Made by a program: the position numbers and the translations under genes. A stretch of DNA of 64,000 nucleotides, from NCBI GenBank assembly GCA_045597945.1, contig JAZLLD010000058.1:1-64000 (forward strand). The letters are read 5' to 3'. Source of the DNA: Colimorpha sp045597945 (GTDB lineage Bacteria > Bacteroidota > Bacteroidia > Bacteroidales > P3). Shown here piece by piece: positions 16,001 to 25,181 of this stretch. The notes under the pieces are model-generated. The model did not search any database. It saw only the letters and a program-made list of their open reading frames with translations, and was not told where the DNA came from. Position 1 is the stretch's first letter; each line of letters begins with the position of its first letter.

Positions 16001-16921
16001 TTATTTCACGTTAAAGTCTTTCAGTTTCACGATGTTGATGGGGCTGATGGCCTTGATGAGGGCGTAGACGCGCTGTTTTTCCTCAGCAGGGGCGGGAGTG
16101 AAGATGCTGACGATTTCGGATATCTTTACATCAACAAATTGATATACTGCAAGCAGATTTGGCTTGACGGTGCTCACCTGCTGGAGTTGTTCAAGAGCCG
16201 AGATGATATTGGCGCGGGCCTGGGGCTGGTCCTTGGTCATCATGTCGAGGCCCATGCGGTGGTAGAGGTAGTAGGCTTGATGGATGCCCTCGTAGGCCGA
16301 ATTGGTGTGGTTTTCCATGAACCAGTAGCGCGATTTCTGGCTCGACTGGCCATCCCATCCCTTCACATTGCTGGCTGTCTGGCAGATGGTGCGGGCTATG
16401 TCGTAGAAGGGCTCGCCGCCATTGAGGGCGTAGGAATCGAAATAGATGCCCATTAGGATGTAGAGGTAATAGCCCACGACTGAAGAGAGATTGGAGTAGT
16501 AGGTATTGGGATCGAAATCAAGGGGCTGGCTCTCGTTGTAGGTAAAAGGCAGGTCGCTGGCCGATTCTACATAGTTGAACATGGCTGTGCTGTAGCTTGA
16601 ATTGTAGACGGGGCGGCGCAGCTGGATGGAGAACTGGCCCTTGTAGTCGGTCTGGGAGGTGCGCTCGGTGAGGACCAGGTTGATGGTGCAGTCCAACTTC
16701 TCGTGCTGTTCGAGCTCCAGATTGGTCCAGCGGCGGTTGTTGACAAAATCTTCCAGGGCTTGCTTCATATTGTCGAACACCGACTTGTCGGACGACTCAA
16801 AGGCCTGGGTGGTATTCATCAGTTTTTGATAATTAACCGACACGGCACAATGAAACTCTTGGGCATAAGCGATGCCCAATGTCATGAAAGTCAACAATAT
16901 CAATATTCTTCTTGCGAACAT
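16001..16921 (-). CDS. DUF4835 family exported protein
   Basis: 306 residues from the ATG at 16921; an upstream TTG at 16933 is in frame but falls on the promoter. A signal peptide (FARRILILLTFMTLGIAYAQ) precedes a mature protein with DUF4835 traits: EFHCAVSVNYQKL, a NNRRWTNLELEQHEKLDC segment, QLRRPVYNSSY and YLYILMGIYFDSYALNGGEP. Some databases link this family to type IX secretion (PorD), which would suit the C10 protease nearby, but I am not certain of that name. Likely periplasmic. Confidence 0.85.
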   Translation of the reverse strand: MFARRILILLTFMTLGIAYAQEFHCAVSVNYQKLMNTTQAFESSDKSVFDNMKQALEDFVNNRRWTNLELEQHEKLDCTINLVLTERTSQTDYKGQFSIQLRRPVYNSSYSTAMFNYVESASDLPFTYNESQPLDFDPNTYYSNLSSVVGYYLYILMGIYFDSYALNGGEPFYDIARTICQTASNVKGWDGQSSQKSRYWFMENHTNSAYEGIHQAYYLYHRMGLDMMTKDQPQARANIISALEQLQQVSTVKPNLLAVYQFVDVKISEIVSIFTPAPAEEKQRVYALIKAISPINIVKLKDFNVK

Positions 16922-16930
16922 AATGTAATG

Positions 16931-16938
16931 CAAATATA
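16931..16938 (-). promoter_or_regulatory. -7 promoter element for the DUF4835 gene
   Basis: TATATTTG on the minus strand, 10 bp before the ATG at 16921, implying a very short leader and arguing against the TTG start at 16933. Confidence 0.55.
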
Positions 16939-17078
16939 CGAATATTATTTAAATAATACATTAAAAAAATAAAAAATATGGTTTAGGGCACCGCACATGG
17001 CACCCTGAGCAGTAGGCCGAATGTGGCAATTTTGGCAAGAAGAGTGGCATGCGGACCGGGAGAGATGAGCCGCCAAAA

Positions 17079-17816
17079 TTAATTGTTGGAGAGCAGCACT
17101 TTTTTGAACTCAATGGGCGTGAGTCCGGTTTCTTTTTTGAAGGCGGAGTGGAATACCTGGCGGTTGTTATAGCCTGACATTGAGCTGATAGCCTCCATTT
17201 TGTAGTTCTGCGTTTCGGGATTGGAAAGGAGGCGGATGGCCTCGTTGACTCGGTAATGATTGAGCAGCGTGGGGAATGTGCAGCCCACATGCTGGTTGAT
17301 GACTTTGGACAGCACTGTGCGGTTGACGCCAATCTGCGAGGAGAGATAGTCGATATTGAGTTCTGAATCTAGATAAATCTTATCTTTCTCAAACAGTTTT
17401 TGTAGCTGTTCCATAATATGTTTTTCATGCGGTTCTACAACTCCTTCCTCGGCAAAATGGATGGAGGTTGTGCTGATGACCGGGCGCGATGCGCAGTCTT
17501 TGTTTTTTTCCACCAAAAGTGCGAAAGCCTTGCGCTTCTCAACATAGAGGAAAAATAGTACACCGATGATGTCCACCAGCAGAAATATGGTCAGTCCCCT
17601 TACAATGCGAGATGCGTGCTCGCCACTGCGAGCCTCAGTGGTCTGGATGTAGATGTCGCAGGCTTCTTGGTAGCGCCCTTGCTGATAGAGTGCGTGGGCT
17701 TTTTTCTCCAATTCTTCCACCCCATGCTGGCGCTTGCCCTGTGCCATCGCACTATTAGGAAGAAGTGAGAAGATGACCAAAATACTAATGACCAGCTTGT
17801 GTATAGAACTTTTCAT
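17079..17816 (-). CDS. Membrane-anchored AraC-type regulator
   Basis: 245 residues. Order: signal-like N-terminus (1-25), a short TPR-like helical pair (34-62, HALYQQGRYQEACDIYIQT), one membrane helix (about 73-92, LTIFLLVDIIGVLFFLYV), a linker, and an AraC HTH pair (about 140-242) with LSSQIGVNRTVLSKVINQ and MSGYNNRQVFHSAFKKETGLTP. It looks like a cut-down TPR-membrane-AraC sensor of Bacteroidota. It stands back to back with the porin gene at 17974, so it may control that gene and itself. Signal unknown. Confidence 0.82.
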   Translation of the reverse strand: MKSSIHKLVISILVIFSLLPNSAMAQGKRQHGVEELEKKAHALYQQGRYQEACDIYIQTTEARSGEHASRIVRGLTIFLLVDIIGVLFFLYVEKRKAFALLVEKNKDCASRPVISTTSIHFAEEGVVEPHEKHIMEQLQKLFEKDKIYLDSELNIDYLSSQIGVNRTVLSKVINQHVGCTFPTLLNHYRVNEAIRLLSNPETQNYKMEAISSMSGYNNRQVFHSAFKKETGLTPIEFKKVLLSNN

Positions 17817-17835
17817 AATGAGTGTTATTAAAATG

Positions 17836-17843
17836 CAAAGATA
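17836..17843 (-). promoter_or_regulatory. -7 promoter element for the AraC-type gene
   Basis: TATCTTTG on the minus strand about 20 bp upstream of the ATG at 17816. Confidence 0.6.
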
Positions 17844-17937
17844 AGAAAAATAATCGGTTGAAACAAATAATTACAGTAATAATTCATATCATTACTCGTT
17901 ATTGTAGAATCATTACCAACGCTTTAGAGATTTTTGC

Positions 17938-17945
17938 TAATTTTG
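17938..17945 (+). promoter_or_regulatory. -7 promoter element for the porin gene
   Basis: TAATTTTG about 28 bp before the ATG at 17974. It diverges from the regulator promoter at 17836, leaving about 95 bp of shared control DNA. Confidence 0.55.
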
Positions 17946-17973
17946 CAACCGAAAATCAAACACACATCACAAC

Positions 17974-18708
17974 ATGAGAAAAAACACTACTTACTTACTA
18001 CTTTTTGTAGTTTTGATGATGGGCAGCAAGGTCATGGCCCAGGTAAATTTCGGTATGTCGGCCGACATACAAAGTAGATACGTTTGGCGCGGCCAAGCAG
18101 TTGGCGGCAATGCACCCTGCCTGCAACCCGCAGCCACCATCGGCTGGAAGGGGCTTGCACTGGACCTATGGGGTTCTTACAGTTTGAACAGCACCGAGTA
18201 CCAGGAGCTGGATTGGACGCTGAGCTACACTATGCTTGACGATATGATTCGCGTGCAGGTGACCGACTATGCTTTCCCCAACTACACCAGTTTCCACCGC
18301 TATTTTGACTATAAGCAGAGCACCACAGGACATCTGCTGGAGGCTGGCTTATTATTTGATGTGCCCAACACCCACCTCTCGGCATCAGTCTTTACCAACT
18401 TCTATGGTGCTGACGCTCTAACCATGAGCGGCAAACTAGTCTACTCCACTTATGCCGAACTAGGCTATGAGTGGGAATGCGAGAAGATTGCTACCGACTT
18501 TAATTTTGCCCTCGGCTGCGCACTAAATGGCAAGGCTGGCTATAGTTTCTATGGCAATGACGGTTTCGATGTGGTGAATATCAGCGTGATGGCCACCCGC
18601 ACACTGAACCTGACACCCACCTTCTCGATGCCCGTGTATGCGCAAGTGATAGCCAACCCCACCGACAACAAGATGTATCTTGTTTGTGGTGCGCACATTG
18701 ATTTCTAG
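17974..18708 (+). CDS. TorF-like putative outer-membrane porin
   Basis: 244 residues with a signal peptide (LLLFVVLMMGSKVMAQ) and a beta-barrel pattern of alternating hydrophobic strands, ending in F. Matches the TorF/TIGR02001 pattern: FGMSADIQSRYVWRGQ, PAATIGWKGLALDLWGSYS, then AELGYEWE and MYLVCGAHIDF. Such porins often sit beside ammonium transporters, as here (54 bp upstream of amtB), so a role in nitrogen-compound uptake across the outer membrane is likely. Possibly controlled by the divergent AraC-type regulator. Confidence 0.8.
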   Translation: MRKNTTYLLLFVVLMMGSKVMAQVNFGMSADIQSRYVWRGQAVGGNAPCLQPAATIGWKGLALDLWGSYSLNSTEYQELDWTLSYTMLDDMIRVQVTDYAFPNYTSFHRYFDYKQSTTGHLLEAGLLFDVPNTHLSASVFTNFYGADALTMSGKLVYSTYAELGYEWECEKIATDFNFALGCALNGKAGYSFYGNDGFDVVNISVMATRTLNLTPTFSMPVYAQVIANPTDNKMYLVCGAHIDF

Positions 18709-18762
18709 CGTCCCATTTTCCCTTTGAATAATTCACAAAAGAAAACTTAAACACTTACATTT

Positions 18763-20004
18763 ATGATTAGTATAACCGACACCGCGTTTATGGTCATTGC
18801 CGCCAGTTTGGTGATGCTGATGACTCCTGCCCTGGCCTATTTCTATGGTGGCCTGGCATCTAAAAGAAACATCCTTGGAATCATGATTCAGAGTTTTGTG
18901 TCGCTGGGCTGGAGCACCTTGCTCTGGTTCGTCTGCGGCTATTCGCTCTGCTTCTCTGGTTCCTATGCCGAGGGTACCGACTGGGGCGGAATCTTGGGCA
19001 ATCTGCAGCACTGCTTCTTGGCAGGCATCACCCCCGAGACACTGCACCCCAGCGCCAACGGCAATATTCCTGAATATGTGTTCATCTCCTTCCAGATGAT
19101 GTTCTCCATCCTCACGCCAGCACTGATTACCGGCGCATTTGTCAACCGCATCAATTTCAAGTCATACCTGATTTTCCTCACCGCATGGCAATTCCTCTGC
19201 TACTATCCTTTCTGCCACATGGTATGGGGCGGCGGCATCTTGGGCGAATGGGGTGTTCTTGACTTTGCCGGCGGTATCGCAGTGCACATCCTGGCTGGTT
19301 TTGCAGCACTGGCATCGGTATTCTTTGTTGGTGCCCGTGTCGATAAGAACTCTACTCCCAACAGCATTCCCCTGGTGGCCATCGGCACCGGTCTGCTGTG
19401 GTTTGGCTGGTACGGTTTCAATGCCGGTAGCGAACTCGGCGTTGACGGCGTCACCACCTTGGCCTTTTTGAACACCGATATCGCAGCATCTTTTGCCTTA
19501 GTGACCTGGCTGGCAATTGAATGGTGCCGCAGTCGCAAGCCCAAGTTAGTGGGTGTCCTTACCGGTTCTATTGCCGGCCTGGCCACCATCACACCTGCCG
19601 CAGGATTTGTGCCACTGTGGACATCGTCCATCATTGGCATCCTGGCCTCGGCATGCTGCTATGTGGCTGTGGAATGGAAGAACAAACAGAGCTGGGATGA
19701 CGCCATGGATGTGTGGGGTGTACATGGTGTTGGCGGCTTCGTGGGCACCATTCTGCTGGGTGTCTTTGCCACCACCGCGGTCAACGCCAACGGTGCCAAC
19801 GGCCTCATCACTGGCGAGAGCGCATTCTTCTGGAAACAGATTGTTGCCACCGTGCTCACCGCAGTTTACGGCTTTGTTTTTACCTACGCAATCCTCTGGA
19901 TTATCAACAAAATCACGCCGGTGAAAGTTAGCCAGAAGGAAGAAATCGAAGGCATCGACGCCGCCATCCTTGGCGAAAATGCCTACGACCACGACGTATT
20001 GTAA
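18763..20004 (+). CDS. amtB: Ammonium transporter (Amt family)
   Basis: 413 residues, eleven membrane segments. The twin pore histidines are in AGGIAVHILAGFAAL (about residue 177) and DVWGVHGVGGFVGT. YFYGGLASKRN near the N-terminus and FGWYGFNAGSE are also conserved. It conducts NH3/NH4+ across the inner membrane. No glnK (PII) gene follows, which is unusual for amtB loci. A terminator hairpin stands directly downstream. Confidence 0.96.
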   Translation: MISITDTAFMVIAASLVMLMTPALAYFYGGLASKRNILGIMIQSFVSLGWSTLLWFVCGYSLCFSGSYAEGTDWGGILGNLQHCFLAGITPETLHPSANGNIPEYVFISFQMMFSILTPALITGAFVNRINFKSYLIFLTAWQFLCYYPFCHMVWGGGILGEWGVLDFAGGIAVHILAGFAALASVFFVGARVDKNSTPNSIPLVAIGTGLLWFGWYGFNAGSELGVDGVTTLAFLNTDIAASFALVTWLAIEWCRSRKPKLVGVLTGSIAGLATITPAAGFVPLWTSSIIGILASACCYVAVEWKNKQSWDDAMDVWGVHGVGGFVGTILLGVFATTAVNANGANGLITGESAFFWKQIVATVLTAVYGFVFTYAILWIINKITPVKVSQKEEIEGIDAAILGENAYDHDVL

Positions 20005-20032
20005 ATCAACTTTATAGCTACTACTTTGCCAC

Positions 20033-20063
20033 GAGTGCTCCTTGCAAAGGGGCACTCTTTGTT
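20033..20063 (+). terminator. Intrinsic terminator after amtB
   Basis: GAGTGC..CC and GG..GCACTC form a stem with a short loop, followed by TTTGTTG. Confidence 0.75.
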
Positions 20064-20139
20064 GCTATCGGCCGAATCTTGAATTAAATAATTATAAAAA
20101 AATATTTGAAACAAATATTAATAAATGATTTTTTTTTCG

Positions 20140-20147
20140 TATCTTTG
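20140..20147 (+). promoter_or_regulatory. -7 promoter element for gyrB
   Basis: TATCTTTG 45 bp before the ATG at 20193. It lies inside the longer open frame that begins at 20106, which excludes that earlier start. Confidence 0.75.
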
Positions 20148-20192
20148 CAAATCTTTTTTGGAACAAATTTTGAAATAAAAAATACAATATAT

Positions 20193-22136
20193 ATGAGCGA
20201 AGAACAAAAGACTCCGACCAACTATAGAGCCAGCAACATCACCGTGTTGGAAGGCCAGGAAGCAGAGCGCGTACGCCCCGCAATGTACATCGGCGACGTG
20301 AACTTCCGCGGTCTGCACCACCTGGTGTACGAGGTAGTCGACAACTCCATCGACGAAGCCCTGGCCGGCTATTGCAACAAGATTTATGTGAGCATCAATG
20401 AGGACAATTCCATCACCGTAGAGGACAATGGCCGCGGTATTCCTGTGGATATGCACGAGAAAGAGCACCGCTCGGCACTTGAGGTGGTCATGACCGTGCT
20501 ACACGCAGGCGGTAAGTTCGACAAGGGCAGCTATAAGGTTTCTGGTGGTCTGCACGGCGTCGGCGTTTCCTGCGTGAACGCATTGAGCGACCACATGATT
20601 GTGAATGTCTACCGCGACGGCAAGGCCTACCAGCAGGAATATGCCAAGGGCAAGCCCCTCTATGCTGTGAAGGAAATCGGCACCACCGAGAAACGCGGCA
20701 CCGCAATCACCTTCCACCCCGATGGAACTATCTTCACCACCACCGTCTACGACTACAACACCCTCTTGGACCGCATGCGCGAATTGGCCTACCTCAACAA
20801 GGGCATCGACATCACCATTGAGGACAAGCGCAATCTGGATGAGCAGGGCAAACCCGTGAGCAACCATTTCTTCAGCCAGAATGGTCTGCGCGATTTTATC
20901 GCCTACCTTGACGAGACTCGCGAGAAACTCATGCCCGAGGCCATCTATATCGAAGGCGAACGCAACGGCATCCCCATCGAGATTGCCATGCAGTACAACA
21001 GCACCTACAACGAGAACCTCCACTCCTACGTTAATAATATCAACACCCACGAAGGCGGCACTCACCTGGCCGGCTTCCGCAGCGGCCTCACCCGCACGCT
21101 GAAATCCTATGCCGACAAGAGCGGTTTGCTGGCCAAAGCCAAGGTGGACATCGCCGGCGACGACTTCCGCGAGGGCCTTACCGCCATCATCAGCGTCAAA
21201 GTTGCAGAGCCTCAGTTTGAGGGCCAGACCAAGACCAAACTTGGCAACAACGAAGTACGCGGTGCAGTTGACAGCGCAGTCAGCGAGATGCTGGAAAACT
21301 ATCTTGAAGAGCATCCCAATGAAGCACGCACTATTGTGGAGAAAGTAATCCTGGCAGCACGCGCACGCCAGGCCGCTCGCAAAGCCCGCGAGATGGTGCA
21401 GCGCAGCAGTGTGCACAGCACGGGTGGCCGGCCCGGCAAACTGGCCGACTGCCAAGATAGCGACCCCAGCGTGTGCGAGAGCTATTTCGTCGAGGGTGAC
21501 TCCGCAGGCGGATCTGCAAAACAGGGCCGTAATCGTGCATTCCAAGCCATTCTCCCCTTGCGCGGTAAAATCCTCAATGTGGAGAAGGCCATGCGCCACC
21601 GTGCTTTCGAAAGCGAAGAAATCAAGAACATCTATACCGCCCTCGGTGTCAGCATCGGAACACCGGAAGACAGTCAGGCTCTGAACCTGGAGAAGCTCCG
21701 CTATCACAAGGTCATCATCATGACCGATGCCGATGTCGATGGCGCTCACATCGACACTCTCATGCTCACCTTCTTCTTCCGCTATATGCCCGAGCTGATT
21801 GAGAATGGCTATGTCTATCTGGCCACTCCCCCACTCTACCTCGTGAAGAAAGGCAACAAGAGCTTCTACTGCTGGACCGAAGAAGAGCGCGAGCAAGCCA
21901 TGGAGGCCGTTGGCGACAAGGGCGTCCACATCCAGCGCTACAAAGGTCTTGGTGAGATGAACCCCGAGCAGCTGTGGGAGACCACCATGGATCCCAACAA
22001 CCGCCAGCTCCGCCAGGTGACCATCGAGAATGCCGCCAGCGCCGACCGCACCTTCAGCATGCTCATGGGCGACGATGTTCCTCCCCGCCGCGAGTTCATC
22101 GAGAGAAATGCAACTTACGCACAGCTCGACCTCTAA
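20193..22136 (+). CDS. gyrB: DNA gyrase subunit B
   Basis: 647 residues, typical of Bacteroidota GyrB. The GHKL ATPase motifs are NSIDEALAG, VEDNGRGIPV and GGLHGVGVSCVNAL. The TOPRIM domain shows EGDSAGGSAKQGRNR and DADVDGAHIDTLML, and the tail has RRQ-type residues and RREFIERNA. With GyrA it introduces negative supercoils using ATP. A frame extension to 20106 is rejected because a promoter lies inside it. GyrA is not in the window. Confidence 0.97.
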   Translation: MSEEQKTPTNYRASNITVLEGQEAERVRPAMYIGDVNFRGLHHLVYEVVDNSIDEALAGYCNKIYVSINEDNSITVEDNGRGIPVDMHEKEHRSALEVVMTVLHAGGKFDKGSYKVSGGLHGVGVSCVNALSDHMIVNVYRDGKAYQQEYAKGKPLYAVKEIGTTEKRGTAITFHPDGTIFTTTVYDYNTLLDRMRELAYLNKGIDITIEDKRNLDEQGKPVSNHFFSQNGLRDFIAYLDETREKLMPEAIYIEGERNGIPIEIAMQYNSTYNENLHSYVNNINTHEGGTHLAGFRSGLTRTLKSYADKSGLLAKAKVDIAGDDFREGLTAIISVKVAEPQFEGQTKTKLGNNEVRGAVDSAVSEMLENYLEEHPNEARTIVEKVILAARARQAARKAREMVQRSSVHSTGGRPGKLADCQDSDPSVCESYFVEGDSAGGSAKQGRNRAFQAILPLRGKILNVEKAMRHRAFESEEIKNIYTALGVSIGTPEDSQALNLEKLRYHKVIIMTDADVDGAHIDTLMLTFFFRYMPELIENGYVYLATPPLYLVKKGNKSFYCWTEEEREQAMEAVGDKGVHIQRYKGLGEMNPEQLWETTMDPNNRQLRQVTIENAASADRTFSMLMGDDVPPRREFIERNATYAQLDL

Positions 22137-22166
22137 TATTTGATTAACACTTAACACAAAATAGTT

Positions 22167-22910
22167 ATGAAAAGAAACCTTCTCCTCATCAGCAACTCTA
22201 CCATGCGCGGCGAAGCCTACCTCGGATGGTGCAAAGATATGGTGGCAGACTTCTGCAAACGCCACAATGTAAAAAAAGTGCTTTTCGTTCCTTATGCAGG
22301 CGTAAGCCTCGCCGAGGGCGGACTGAAAGCCAGCTACAATGCCTATGAGGCAAAAGTAAAAGCTGTTTATGCCGAATTTGGTGTGAAGCTGACCAGCATC
22401 CATCATGCTGCCGACCCCGTGAAAGCAGTCTACGAGGCTGAATGCGTAGCCGTTGGTGGTGGCAACACCTTCCACCTGGTTCGCGAGATGCAGCGTCTCG
22501 GTGTCATGCAGGCCATCAGCCGCCGTGCAAAGGCCGGTATGCCCTATATGGGATGGAGCGCAGGCAGCAATGTGGCCGGTCCTACCCTCTGCACTACCAA
22601 CGATATGCCCATTGTTGAACCCCTCAGCTTTGAGTGCATGGGACTCGTACCTTTCCAGATCAACCCCCACTACACCGATTTCTTCGATACCAAGCATGGT
22701 GGCGAAACCCGCGACGACCGCCTGAAGGAGTACATCATGGTCAACCCCACCGCCGTGGTTGCCGCCATCCGCGAAGCCACCGCCCTCAGCCTTGAGAACG
22801 GCAAGCTGCGCCTCATCGGCAAGCCCAATAAGATGAAAGTCTTCCACAAGACCCTGGCCAACACCAAGGAATACGCCCTCGAAGACGACATCAACTTCCT
22901 GATAAAATAA
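22167..22910 (+). CDS. pepE: Dipeptidase E (S51 family)
   Basis: 247 residues. The nucleophile Ser lies in MGWSAGSNVAGPT (near residue 132), the catalytic His in QINPHYTDF, and VAVGGGNTFHLV forms the family glycine loop. PepE hydrolyses Asp-X dipeptides in the cytoplasm. It starts 30 bp after gyrB and ends at a strong terminator, so the pair may be one transcript. Confidence 0.92.
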   Translation: MKRNLLLISNSTMRGEAYLGWCKDMVADFCKRHNVKKVLFVPYAGVSLAEGGLKASYNAYEAKVKAVYAEFGVKLTSIHHAADPVKAVYEAECVAVGGGNTFHLVREMQRLGVMQAISRRAKAGMPYMGWSAGSNVAGPTLCTTNDMPIVEPLSFECMGLVPFQINPHYTDFFDTKHGGETRDDRLKEYIMVNPTAVVAAIREATALSLENGKLRLIGKPNKMKVFHKTLANTKEYALEDDINFLIK

Positions 22911-22926
22911 CATACCCTCTCAGCAA

Positions 22927-22969
22927 AGAGTGACCAACCTTTCGTCAACGGCTGGTCACTCTTTTTTTT
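22927..22969 (+). terminator. Intrinsic terminator after pepE
   Basis: AGAGTGACCA and TGGTCACTCT form a perfect 10-bp stem followed by eight T residues. Confidence 0.95.
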
Positions 22970-23025
22970 CAACCACAATCAATACACGTTTCTTTTTATC
23001 CCCCCCAAAAAAACACTATCAAATT

Positions 23026-23550
23026 ATGAAATACTTTATATATTGCTTCAAGCATTATGCAGACTTCAGCGGACGCGCCCGCCGAAAAGAATTTTGGTTC
23101 TTCGTATTATTCAATGTACTCATCACACTAATTTTAGGCTGCTTGTGGGTTATCTGGATGGCCATTGGAAGCCCCACATTTCCAGCCAACATTCCCAGCC
23201 GTGTCTTTTTCAATCCATTCTTTTTTATACTATTCATTTACTTCTTAGCCTGCATAATACCATTATTGGCAGTAGGCACTCGCCGACTCCACGATATCGG
23301 CAAGTCGGGCAAATGGATGTTGCTCTGCATCATTTTCACCCATGTAAAATACAACAACACCCTGATGCTCTCCTTCGTAATCCCTTTTTGGAACATCATC
23401 AAATTCATCTTGCAAATCGCCATATTCCTTCTTGGAATAGTTTGGCTTTCTAAAGACTCGGAGAGTGGCCCCAACAAATATGGCCTCAACCCCAAAGGCA
23501 TGGGCAATTCCAGCCAAGAACCACAACCCATAGAAAATCAAACCAACTAG
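23026..23550 (+). CDS. DUF805 family membrane protein, first copy
   Basis: 174 residues. The ATG at 23026 aligns with the neighbouring copy; the longer frame from 22930 overlaps the terminator and is rejected. Four hydrophobic segments, the DUF805 opening FSGRARRKEFWFF, and VGTRRLHDIGKSGKWMLL in the middle. The C-terminus is hydrophilic (SGPNKYGLNPKGMG). Function of the family is unknown. Its first 25 residues are identical to those of the next gene, so the two arose by tandem duplication. Confidence 0.85.
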   Translation: MKYFIYCFKHYADFSGRARRKEFWFFVLFNVLITLILGCLWVIWMAIGSPTFPANIPSRVFFNPFFFILFIYFLACIIPLLAVGTRRLHDIGKSGKWMLLCIIFTHVKYNNTLMLSFVIPFWNIIKFILQIAIFLLGIVWLSKDSESGPNKYGLNPKGMGNSSQEPQPIENQTN

Positions 23551-23612
23551 GCCGAACCTAGAACACACCCATCCAATAAGATTTTTCACCAACCATCTAA
23601 ATCCTATTTAAT

Positions 23613-24140
23613 ATGAAGTACTTTATATATTGTTTCAAGCATTATGCAGACTTCAGTGGTCGAGCCCGCCGAAAAGAATTTTGGTTCTTCGCCCTTTTCA
23701 ACGCAATCATTGCGCTAGTACTGTGCATTGGATTCATGTCCCAGCTCATCTCTCTTGCCATTCAGGATCCCGACATGGACGACCCCATGGCTTTGATGCT
23801 AAAACTTTTCACCAGTCCTTTCTACATTCTCCTTATGATATATGGCCTAGCCGTACTCGTACCCACGCTTGCAGTCACCGTTCGCCGACTCCACGACATT
23901 GGCCGCTCAGGAACATGGCTGATAATCTATTACATTATCAGTTTCATTCTCGGATTCCTTGGAGCCATCTGGGATGTTACCACACCTCTGGGCATTCTCA
24001 TTTCCTTGGCCACATTAGCTCTGGGCATCATCTATATCGTATGGATGGCAACCGACTCTAAACCAGGAGCCAACGAATGGGGAAACAATCCCAAAGAGGT
24101 CATTCCAGCACAAGACGAAACCGACAACGACAATCTTTAA
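23613..24140 (+). CDS. DUF805 family membrane protein, second copy
   Basis: 175 residues with the same opening as the preceding gene, then its own divergent membrane segments, VTVRRLHDIGRSGTWL and a C-terminal PGANEWGNNPKEV motif. Identity is high at the N-terminus and around RRLHDIG but low elsewhere. It lies 62 bp after copy one and ends 3 bp before nfo, so it is probably co-transcribed with both. Confidence 0.85.
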   Translation: MKYFIYCFKHYADFSGRARRKEFWFFALFNAIIALVLCIGFMSQLISLAIQDPDMDDPMALMLKLFTSPFYILLMIYGLAVLVPTLAVTVRRLHDIGRSGTWLIIYYIISFILGFLGAIWDVTTPLGILISLATLALGIIYIVWMATDSKPGANEWGNNPKEVIPAQDETDNDNL

Positions 24141-24143
24141 TTC

Positions 24144-24980
24144 ATGAAATATATCGGAGCACATGTAAGTGCTAGTGGAGGCATTGGCAACGCAGTCCTC
24201 AACGCAGAGGCTATCGGGGCCAATGCCTTCGCTCTCTTTACTCGCAACCAAAAGACTTGGACCAGCAAACCCCTTACCGTCGATGAGATTCACACCTTCC
24301 AACAACTCCTATCCGACCGCGGTTTCGCCCCAGCCTATGTGCTGCCCCACGACAGCTACCTTATCAACCTAGGCAGCCCAAACGAAGAGAACCTCATCAA
24401 GTCGCACAATGCCTTTCTCGATGAGATGACTCGCTGCCAGCAACTCGGACTCACGATGATCAACTTCCACCCCGGCAGCCACCTCAAACTCATCAGCGAG
24501 GAAGAATGCCTCGACCAGATAGCACAAGAAATCAACCTTGCCTTGGACAAAACCCAGGGTGTCACCGCCGTCATTGAGAACACTGCCGGCCAAGGCACCA
24601 ACCTCGGTTACCGCTTCAGCCAGATTGCCCGCATCATCAGCGGCATCAACGACAAAAGCCGCGTGGGCGTCTGCATCGACACCTGCCACACTTTCGCCGC
24701 CGGCTACGACCTCAGCAACGAGATGGGCTATCAGTTCACCCTGGACGAATTTGAGCAAGAAATTGGCTTTCAATACCTCCGCGCCATTCACCTCAACGAC
24801 TGCAAGAAACCCTGCGGCTCACGCGTGGACCGCCACGAAACACTCGGCAACGGTTTCATCGGTCCAGACTTCTTCCGCCGACTCATGCACGATTCCCGGT
24901 TTGACAACATGCCCCTCATCCTAGAGACCCCCGACCCCTCTAGCTGGGCCCACGAAATACAGTGGCTGCGTAGCCTGTAG
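24144..24980 (+). CDS. nfo: Endonuclease IV (AP endonuclease)
   Basis: 278 residues, usual length. The AP-endonuclease-2 barrel shows its metal-site signatures: NFHPGSHLK, AVIENTAGQGTNLG, VCIDTCHTFAAGYD, HLNDCKKPCGSRVDRHETLGNG and LILETPDPS. It cleaves DNA 5' to abasic sites in base-excision repair, using zinc. The start lies three bases after the DUF805 stop, suggesting one operon. Confidence 0.96.
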   Translation: MKYIGAHVSASGGIGNAVLNAEAIGANAFALFTRNQKTWTSKPLTVDEIHTFQQLLSDRGFAPAYVLPHDSYLINLGSPNEENLIKSHNAFLDEMTRCQQLGLTMINFHPGSHLKLISEEECLDQIAQEINLALDKTQGVTAVIENTAGQGTNLGYRFSQIARIISGINDKSRVGVCIDTCHTFAAGYDLSNEMGYQFTLDEFEQEIGFQYLRAIHLNDCKKPCGSRVDRHETLGNGFIGPDFFRRLMHDSRFDNMPLILETPDPSSWAHEIQWLRSL

Positions 24981-25048
24981 GCCTAGGCGGGACACCACCA
25001 AAGCCGCTCAATACCCAAACGTTAAATTGTCTGATTTACAAAAAAAAA

Positions 25049-25070
25049 TTATCGTTTCAAAACGATAATA
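25049..25070 (-). terminator. Hairpin with a T-run on the minus strand
   Basis: ATTATCGTTT and AACGATAAT form a stem; on the minus strand eight T residues follow. No minus-strand gene ends here, so its purpose is unclear; on the plus strand it may weakly end the nfo transcript. Confidence 0.45.
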
Positions 25071-25116
25071 CACAATCAAATAAGGAATTCAATATATAAT
25101 AAATATGTTAAATTCC

Positions 25117-25147
25117 TTGACAAATGGACAAAAATTTCGTATCTTTG
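25117..25147 (+). promoter_or_regulatory. Promoter of queA
   Basis: TTG at 25117-25119 and TATCTTTG at 25140-25147 are 20 bp apart, a full match to the Bacteroidota promoter pattern. A loose inverted repeat (AAGGAATT at about 25082, AATTCCTT at about 25110) overlaps the -33 region and could be an operator. Confidence 0.75.
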
Positions 25148-25181
25148 CAAACTTTTGTGAAAAAAATTTATATAAAATAGC

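Noticed and set aside
20106..20192. 29-residue N-terminal extension of GyrB
   Set aside because: A promoter -7 element (20140-20147) lies inside it and homologues begin near MSEEQ.
20499..22913. 804-codon minus-strand frame opposite gyrB and pepE
   Set aside because: Antisense shadow of GC-rich coding DNA; the plus-strand genes are certain.
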